Source: an uncultured Corynebacterium sp. (lineage in GTDB: Bacteria > Actinomycetota > Actinomycetes > Mycobacteriales > Mycobacteriaceae). From it: 10,040 bases of DNA. The stretch covers positions 1-10,040 of the forward strand of contig NZ_CALLDG010000057.1 in assembly GCF_937999985.1 (NCBI RefSeq), in the 5' to 3' direction. The notes below the pieces were generated by a model. The model was not told the origin of the DNA, did no database searches, and saw only the letters and a list, made by a program, of their open reading frames with translations. Position numbers and translations under genes: made by a program. Shown here one piece after another: positions 4,746-10,040 of this stretch. Numbering within the stretch: position 1 is the stretch's first letter; every line of letters starts with the position of its first letter.

Positions 4746-7700
4746 TTACTCGAAAGCTTCCTCCAGCAGCTGCTTCTGCTCCAGCTGGTGCACCTTCGCA
4801 ACGCCGGTGGCGGTGGAGGACTGTGCACGGCGGGACACGCGCTTCAGCTGGATACCCGGGATGTGCTCCGGCAGCTGCAGAGCCAGGAACGGCCACGGGC
4901 CCTGGTTGGCCGGCTCGTCCTGAACCCAGCGCACCTCGGCGTTCGGGTAGTTATCCAGCGCATCCTTGATGCGGTTGAACGGAATCGGGTGCAGCATCTC
5001 CACACGGACGATGGCCACATCGTCGCGCCCGTCTGCCTGACGCTTCTTCTCCAGATCCCAGTAGATCTTGCCCGAGCACATCAGGACGGTCTTGACGTTT
5101 TCGTTCTTGCCGTTCTGGTTCGGATCGTCGATCACGGACTGGAACTTCTTCACCTCGGTGAAGTCCTCCACGGAGGAGACAGCCATCTTGTTGCGCAGCA
5201 TCGACTTCGGGGTAAAGACGACCAGCGGGCGCTTCAGGGAGCCCAGAGCGTGGCGGCGCAGCAGGTGGAAGTAGTTCGCCGGGGTGGACGGTTGGGCGAT
5301 GGTCCAGGAGCCCTCAGCGGACATCTGCAGGAAACGCTCGATGCGGGCGGAGGAGTGGTCCGGCCCCTGACCCTCGTAGCCGTGCGGCAGCAACAGAACC
5401 AGGGAGGAAATCTGACCCCACTTGGCCTCGCCGGAGGAGACGTATTCGTCGATGATGGTCTGGGCGCCGTTGGCGAAGTCGCCGAACTGAGCCTCCCAAG
5501 CCACCAGGGCATCCGGGTTACCCACGGAGTAGCCGTACTCGAAGCCCATGCCCGCGTACTCGGTCAGAGCGGAGTTGTAGGCCTCGAAGCCGCCGCCCTT
5601 ACCGGACTCGCGTGCGAGCTCCTCCAGCGGGCTGTAGCGGTCGTGGTCGTCGTGGTCGAAGAGGATAGCGTGGCGCTGGGTGAAGGTACCGCGCAGGGAA
5701 TCCTCACCAACCAGGCGCACCAGTTTGCCACCGTCAACCAGGGAGCCGAAGGCCAGCAGTTCGGCGAAGCCCCAGTCGATCTTGCCGTTGCGGGACATTT
5801 CCTTGCGGCGCTTGATCACCGGCTTTACGCGCGGGTGCGGGGTGATGTGATCAGGAACATCGGCAAACAGGTCGCCGATGTGCTCGATGAGCTCGCGATC
5901 CACAGAGGTATCCAGGCCACGCGGCAGCTCCTGGGAACCGGTAATGCCGCTCTGCTCCTTCGGCTTGGCGCCCTTCTCGGCCTCGCGTACCTGGGTGAAC
6001 ACGGTCTCCAGCTGCTCGTGGAAGTCGCGCTGGACGCGCTCGATGTCTTCCTCGGTCAGGTCGCCGCGGCCCAGCAGGGTCTCGGTGTACTGATCACGGG
6101 AGCTCTTCGTATCACCAATCAGCTTGTACATCAGCGGCTGGGTCATCGACGGATCGTCGGCCTCGTTGTGGCCGCGACGGCGGTAGGTAACCAGGTCGAT
6201 GAATACGTCCTTGCCGAAGCGGTTGCGGTAATCCACAGCCAGGTGTGCGACCCACACGACTGCCTCTGGGTCGTCGCCGTTGACGTGGAACACCGGGCTG
6301 TCAAAGCCCTTCGCCAGATCGGTGGCGTAGTGGGTGGAACGACCGGCATCTGGGGTGGTGGTGAAGCCGATCTGGTTGTTCACGATGATGTGGACGGTAC
6401 CGCCGACCTCGTAGGGCTCCAGGCGAGCCAGGTTGATGGTCTCCTGCACGATACCCAGGCCAGTGAAGGCAGCGTCGCCGTGCAGCAGCAGCGGCATGAC
6501 GGTGTGCTTCTCGTGCAGCTGATCCTGCTTAGCGCGGGCGATGCCCTCCATGACCGGGTTCACGGCCTCCAGGTGGGAGGGGTTGGCAGCCAGGTAGACG
6601 TCGATCTCGTTGTCGCCGAACATCTGGTGGTAGTGGCCCTCTTGGCCCAGGTGGTACTTCACGTCGCCCGAACCGCCAGCCGCACCCGGATCGATGTTGC
6701 CCTCGAACTCGGTGAAGATCTGTGCGTAGGGCTTACCCACGATGTTGGCCAGCACATTCAGGCGGCCACGGTGCGGCATGCCGATGACGACCTCGTCCAG
6801 AGCTGCGTCGGCAGCGCGGTCGATAGCAGCATCCATCATCGGGATCAGGGTCTCAGCGCCCTCCAGGGAGAAGCGCTTCTGGCCGACGTACTTGGTCTGC
6901 AGGAAGTTCTCGAAAGCCTCAGCGGAGTTCAACTTCTGCAGGATGTACTTCTGCTGTGCCGTGCTGAATCCCTCCTGTCCAGCCTCGATGCGCTCCTGCA
7001 GCCAGGTGCGCTCTTCGGCGTCCAGAATGTGGGTGTACTCCGAGCCAACCTTGAGGGTGTAGGCCTTGCGCAGGTGGGCAAGAACCTCACGCAGCGTCAT
7101 GGTCTCGCGGCCAGCGAAACCACCGACGTGGAAGGTGCGGTCGAAGTCCCAGAGGGTCAGGCCGTGGGACTCGATGTCCAGGTCGGAGTGGTCCGGGATA
7201 GGTAGACCCGGCTGGGTCCACTGCAGCGGGTTGATGTTGGCGATCAGGTGGCCGCGGGAGCGGTAGGCCTCGATCAGCTGCATTACGCGGGTGGACTTGT
7301 CTACGCCGATGTTCGGCAGATCCTGGCTCCAACGGGTCGGAGCGTAGGGCACGCGCATGGCGTGGAAGATCTCGTCCCAGAACTCGTCGTTGATCAGCAG
7401 GCGGCTCATGGTGCGCAGGAACTCGCCGGACTCTGCACCCTGGATGATGCGGTGGTCATAAGTGGAGGTGATGGTCACCAGCTTGCCGATGCCCATCTCG
7501 CCCAGGCGATCCTCGGATGCGCCCGCGAACTCGGCGGGGTAGTCCATGGAGCCCACGCCGATGATGGCGCCCTGGCCCTTTGTCAGGCGCGGCACGGAGT
7601 GGCGGGTGCCGATGCCGCCCGGGTTGGTCAGGGAGATGGTCACGCCGGTGAAGTCGTCCATCGTCAGCTTGCCTTCGCGGCCGCGGTGAACAACGTCCTC

Positions 7701-8441
7701 GTACTTTTCCACGAACTCGCCGAAGGACATGTTCTCGGCTTCCTTGATGGCGGCAACCACCAGGGAACGCTGACCGTTCTTGCCCACCATGTCGATAGCC
7801 AGGCCCAGGTTGATGTGCTCCGGGGTAACGAGCGTCGGCTTGCCGTCGACAACCTCGTAGGAGTTGTTCATATCCGGGTGGGCCTTGACTGCCTGCACCA
7901 GGGCGTAGCCGATGATGTGAGTAAAGCTAATCTTGCCGCCGCCGCGCGCACGCAGGGTCTCGTTGACCATCGCACGGTTTTCGAACATCAGCTTCGCCGG
8001 CATATCGCGCACGGACGTAGCCGTCGGGATCTCCAGGGAAGCGTCCATGTTCTTAACTACGGCCTTGGCGGCGCCTCTAATGGGGGACTCGCCGGGTTCT
8101 GGCGCTTCTACCGGCTGCTTCGGAGCAGGCGGAGGGGTGCGCTTCGGGGTGGGCTTAACGCTGCTGTCCTGGTTCTGGGATGCAGAACCCTTAGGCTGCT
8201 TGCCGTCCGCCGCCGTATCCCGGTTGGGGGTGACGGTGTTCTTGGTGGAGCTTTGGCCGCCCGTGGTCTTCTGTGCTCCGTTGCCCGCCGCAGCCTGGGT
8301 GTTGCCCGACGGACTTACTGGAGAGGAATTTTTCTCAAAGTAATCGCGCCATTCAGCGTCGACAGACTTTGGGTCTTCCTTGTACTGCTGGTACATCAAA
8401 TCGACCAGCCACTCGTTTTGACCGAAATTTGCGCTGCTCAC
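4746..8441 (-). CDS. odhA: 2-oxoglutarate dehydrogenase E1 component with fused E2 acyltransferase domain
   Basis: OdhA is the thiamine-diphosphate E1 enzyme that decarboxylates 2-oxoglutarate in the TCA cycle. In actinobacteria it carries an E2-type catalytic domain and works in a mixed complex with the pyruvate dehydrogenase E2 and Lpd. The 1231-residue product starts with the helical E1 N-segment (about 5-37). A low-complexity Ser/Gln/Pro-rich linker (about 38-125) follows. The acyltransferase domain spans about 135-355, with the active-site motif TYDHRIIQGAESG (His330). The E1 core follows, with GMPHRGR (554-560), YHLGQEGH (596-603), the diphosphate-binding GDAAFTGLG (655-663) and NNQIGFTT (688-695). 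The C-terminal transketolase-like part has EAQFGDFANGAQ (983-994) and LLPHGYEGQGPDHSSAR (1017-1033). There is no lipoyl or subunit-binding domain, as expected for this type. GTG 8439-8441 is chosen for its Shine-Dalgarno six bases upstream and the conserved start SSANFGQNEWLV. In relatives the FHA protein OdhI/GarA inhibits the enzyme after PknG signalling; this cannot be read from the gene. Confidence 0.97.
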   Translation of the reverse strand: MSSANFGQNEWLVDLMYQQYKEDPKSVDAEWRDYFEKNSSPVSPSGNTQAAAGNGAQKTTGGQSSTKNTVTPNRDTAADGKQPKGSASQNQDSSVKPTPKRTPPPAPKQPVEAPEPGESPIRGAAKAVVKNMDASLEIPTATSVRDMPAKLMFENRAMVNETLRARGGGKISFTHIIGYALVQAVKAHPDMNNSYEVVDGKPTLVTPEHINLGLAIDMVGKNGQRSLVVAAIKEAENMSFGEFVEKYEDVVHRGREGKLTMDDFTGVTISLTNPGGIGTRHSVPRLTKGQGAIIGVGSMDYPAEFAGASEDRLGEMGIGKLVTITSTYDHRIIQGAESGEFLRTMSRLLINDEFWDEIFHAMRVPYAPTRWSQDLPNIGVDKSTRVMQLIEAYRSRGHLIANINPLQWTQPGLPIPDHSDLDIESHGLTLWDFDRTFHVGGFAGRETMTLREVLAHLRKAYTLKVGSEYTHILDAEERTWLQERIEAGQEGFSTAQQKYILQKLNSAEAFENFLQTKYVGQKRFSLEGAETLIPMMDAAIDRAADAALDEVVIGMPHRGRLNVLANIVGKPYAQIFTEFEGNIDPGAAGGSGDVKYHLGQEGHYHQMFGDNEIDVYLAANPSHLEAVNPVMEGIARAKQDQLHEKHTVMPLLLHGDAAFTGLGIVQETINLARLEPYEVGGTVHIIVNNQIGFTTTPDAGRSTHYATDLAKGFDSPVFHVNGDDPEAVVWVAHLAVDYRNRFGKDVFIDLVTYRRRGHNEADDPSMTQPLMYKLIGDTKSSRDQYTETLLGRGDLTEEDIERVQRDFHEQLETVFTQVREAEKGAKPKEQSGITGSQELPRGLDTSVDRELIEHIGDLFADVPDHITPHPRVKPVIKRRKEMSRNGKIDWGFAELLAFGSLVDGGKLVRLVGEDSLRGTFTQRHAILFDHDDHDRYSPLEELARESGKGGGFEAYNSALTEYAGMGFEYGYSVGNPDALVAWEAQFGDFANGAQTIIDEYVSSGEAKWGQISSLVLLLPHGYEGQGPDHSSARIERFLQMSAEGSWTIAQPSTPANYFHLLRRHALGSLKRPLVVFTPKSMLRNKMAVSSVEDFTEVKKFQSVIDDPNQNGKNENVKTVLMCSGKIYWDLEKKRQADGRDDVAIVRVEMLHPIPFNRIKDALDNYPNAEVRWVQDEPANQGPWPFLALQLPEHIPGIQLKRVSRRAQSSTATGVAKVHQLEQKQLLEEAFE

Positions 8442-8447
8442 AGCAGG

Positions 8448-8452
8448 TCCTC
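8448..8452 (-). promoter_or_regulatory. Ribosome binding site of odhA
   Basis: GAGGA on the minus strand lies six bases before the GTG start at 8441. It decides the start codon in favour of 8441. A second purine stretch, AAAGAGG, lies just upstream. Confidence 0.65.
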
Positions 8453-8467
8453 GCCTCTTTCCTTTAT

Positions 8468-8478
8468 GACTTTAAGTC
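8468..8478 (-). promoter_or_regulatory. Palindrome with possible -10 box upstream of odhA
   Basis: GACTT-T-AAGTC (8468-8478) is a perfect 5+5 inverted repeat in the 53-bp gap between the ABC gene and odhA. It contains TAAAGT on the minus strand (8474-8469), which fits TANNNT and would start transcription near 8462, giving a leader of about 20 bases. No convincing -35 exists at 16-18 bp. It could be an odhA promoter, a regulator site overlapping it, or neither; odhA might also be read from the ABC gene. Confidence 0.35.
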
Positions 8479-8494
8479 TCGTCGTTCCACACTA

Positions 8495-10040
8495 CTACAA
8501 ACCCGTTGTTGGCCTTGGGGCGGCATTCCACAATTCGGCATATGGCCCGCCGTTTTGTAGTAGGTTGTTATGTTCGCCAATTTCGACGATACGGCCGTGA
8601 TCCATCACGACGATTGTGTCGGCCCGGGCGGCGGTGCGTAGCCGGTGCGCGACGATGAGCGCGGTGCGGTTGCGAGTTACGCGGTTGATCGCTTCGACGA
8701 TCTGAGCCTCTTCGTCGTCGCTGATGTTGGCCGTCGCTTCGTCCAACAACATGATTGCTGGTCGGATGTATTCCGCCCTTGCCAGCGCGATCATGTGCTT
8801 CTGTCCGGCCGAGAGTGTGCTCGTTCCGGGGGAGATGTGGGCGCTGAGCCCGCCGGGGATTGTCTGCAGGATCCTCTCGCCGCCGATTCGCTCGACTGCC
8901 GCCTGCACTTTAGCCAGATCCGTGTGGCTTGCGTCGTCCGCGCCGTAAGCGATGTTCTCGGCCACGGTTCCGGCAAACAGATGTGGCTCCTGCGGCACGG
9001 TGCCGATGCAGCGCCGCCATCCGCGTACGTCGAAACTCCGAATGTCCGTTCCGTTTGCTTGTACCGTCCCTTCCGTGGGATCCATGAACCGGTTTACCAG
9101 CCGCAGTAAAGTGCTCTTGCCCGCGCCCGTTGCGCCGACCACCGCCGTGGTGCCGCGGAAAGTGTGGTCGATGTCTAGGGTCGGCTCGACGTGTTTATTG
9201 TTTCTGTATTTATATTTGACGTCCTCACACCGAATCGCCGGACCCTTCACGAAGGCGGGCAGCGCTGCGTCGGCTGGCGCGGTAACGGCTGGACGTTCGT
9301 TAAGCAGTCCGCGGATCCGGGAGACGCTGACGCTAGCTTGCTGGAACTGATCGAATACCTGGGAAAGCTGTTGGATCGGGCCGAAGAGCATCGTCAGGTA
9401 GAGGCTGAATGCCACCAGCGCGCCCTCTGTGGTCTGGCCATTGGCAACGAGGGCTCCGCCTGCACTGAGTATCGCGGCCTGCGCGAGTTGGGTGAGAAGG
9501 TTTATACCGGGGAAGTACAGGCTCACCGCCGTTTGCGAATGGGTGCGCAGGCGGAGGTATTCGCGGGATTCTTTGTCCAGGCGGGTCTCCAGGGCAGCGC
9601 CATAGCCGAAGGCCTGGCCAGTGGGGAGTCCCATGAGAGCTTCTTGGAAGGTGGCATTGACCTGGCTGATCTGACTTCTGGCTCGAGTGTAAAGGCGGCG
9701 GGAAATCAGGCGGAACGCCACCGTGGCAACGACGATGACTGGCAGGAACAGCGCGACTATTCCGGCCAGCTTGAGGTCAGTGCCGATAAGCATTCCGAGG
9801 ATGCCTAAAGCCAGGGTGGCGGACACGATTGTTTGGGAAAGTCCAGACTGCAGGAAGCTGGACAGAGAGTCGATGTCCGTCGTCAGGCGAGTCATGATCC
9901 TGCCACTCGACTGGCGGTGGAACCACAGAAGATCCATCCCCGTGATGTGGCGGAACAGTCGGTTGCGCAGGGTGAAAATCAGCCGTTCGCCGGTCAGCGT
10001 GGTGAGCACGGTGTTGGCGATCTGCGCGCCCCAGGAGAGT
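8495..10040 (-). CDS. ABC exporter, membrane domain plus ATPase domain (5' end outside window)
   Basis: This is an exporter-type ABC protein (MsbA/MDR-like, membrane domain fused to ATPase). The frame stays open to the window edge, so the GTG at 10009 is internal and the true start lies beyond; 514 residues are visible. Positions here count from the codon at 10007-10009. Several transmembrane helices lie in 1-225 (for example 61-76, 81-98, 170-190, 196-214). The ATPase domain starts about 255. It has Walker A GATGAGKST (292-300), Q-loop TVPQEPHLF (337-345), signature LSAGQ (399-403), Walker B IMLLDEAT (419-426) and switch VAHRL (453-457). The signature is LSAGQ rather than LSGGQ, and the D-loop reads ANIS where an Asp is usual in the last position. 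This suggests it pairs with a second half, either another gene or the front half of a tandem protein upstream. The substrate is unknown. The gene ends 53 bp before odhA without a clear terminator. Confidence 0.93.
   Translation of the reverse strand, partial: LSWGAQIANTVLTTLTGERLIFTLRNRLFRHITGMDLLWFHRQSSGRIMTRLTTDIDSLSSFLQSGLSQTIVSATLALGILGMLIGTDLKLAGIVALFLPVIVVATVAFRLISRRLYTRARSQISQVNATFQEALMGLPTGQAFGYGAALETRLDKESREYLRLRTHSQTAVSLYFPGINLLTQLAQAAILSAGGALVANGQTTEGALVAFSLYLTMLFGPIQQLSQVFDQFQQASVSVSRIRGLLNERPAVTAPADAALPAFVKGPAIRCEDVKYKYRNNKHVEPTLDIDHTFRGTTAVVGATGAGKSTLLRLVNRFMDPTEGTVQANGTDIRSFDVRGWRRCIGTVPQEPHLFAGTVAENIAYGADDASHTDLAKVQAAVERIGGERILQTIPGGLSAHISPGTSTLSAGQKHMIALARAEYIRPAIMLLDEATANISDDEEAQIVEAINRVTRNRTALIVAHRLRTAARADTIVVMDHGRIVEIGEHNNLLQNGGPYAELWNAAPRPTTGL

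Noticed and set aside
4788..7205. 805-residue open frame on the plus strand opposite odhA
   Set aside because: It mirrors the third codon positions of a GC-rich, strongly conserved gene. The product is a Leu/Val/Gln/His-rich chain with no motif, as expected for an antisense shadow.
7248..8600. 450-residue plus-strand open frame opposite the odhA 5' part
   Set aside because: It is antisense to a verified E2 domain, has no ribosome site or recognisable domain, and runs across the intergenic gap into the ABC gene.
9191..9808. 205-residue plus-strand frame opposite the ABC gene
   Set aside because: It is a shadow of the conserved ATPase and membrane domain.
1..10040. CRISPR array, tRNA/rRNA gene, insertion sequence or defence island
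   Set aside because: I saw no regularly spaced repeats, cloverleaf-like stretch, transposase motif or terminal inverted repeats. Gene order is that of a conserved core region.

Overview
The window is a GC-rich actinobacterial chromosome segment, almost certainly from a Corynebacterium. Three things point there: an anti-sigma factor tail directly followed by tatB; the order mgtE-like, DUF1003, mrp on the opposite strand, which also occurs in mycobacteria; and a very long 2-oxoglutarate dehydrogenase E1 with a built-in acyltransferase domain (OdhA/Kgd type). GC content looks like about 60% by eye. I cannot fix the species, and nothing suggests horizontal transfer.

Left part (1-1987). The plus strand carries the 3' end of a probable sigma-E anti-sigma factor (cseE/rseA type), then tatB. 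tatB has a GTG start, no Shine-Dalgarno and a well-spaced promoter that would give a leaderless mRNA. The P-loop Fe-S carrier gene mrp runs towards tatB on the minus strand. Its best terminator lies inside the last codons of tatB.

Middle part (1988-4613). A PRC-barrel/MgtE-N/CBS protein without a membrane domain and a two-helix DUF1003 membrane protein form a tight minus-strand pair just upstream of mrp. Divergent from them is an orphan lipoprotein of about 200 residues. The short divergent region holds two face-to-face promoters that occupy the same 31 bp and have a GC palindrome between them. A stack of hairpins, including a perfect 14-bp stem, closes the convergent junction between the lipoprotein gene and odhA.

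Right part (4746-10040). odhA encodes the entry enzyme for oxidation of 2-oxoglutarate in the TCA cycle. Upstream of it on the same strand, 53 bp away, is the 3' part of an ABC exporter gene that runs off the window.

The genes are mostly conserved housekeeping functions: export, Fe-S supply, central carbon flux and envelope transport. I found no mobile element, CRISPR array, tRNA, rRNA or defence system. The points most worth a second look are the uncharacterised MgtE-like/DUF1003 pair, the orphan lipoprotein, the Mrp protein without its cluster-binding CxxC, and the compact or overlapping transcription signals.
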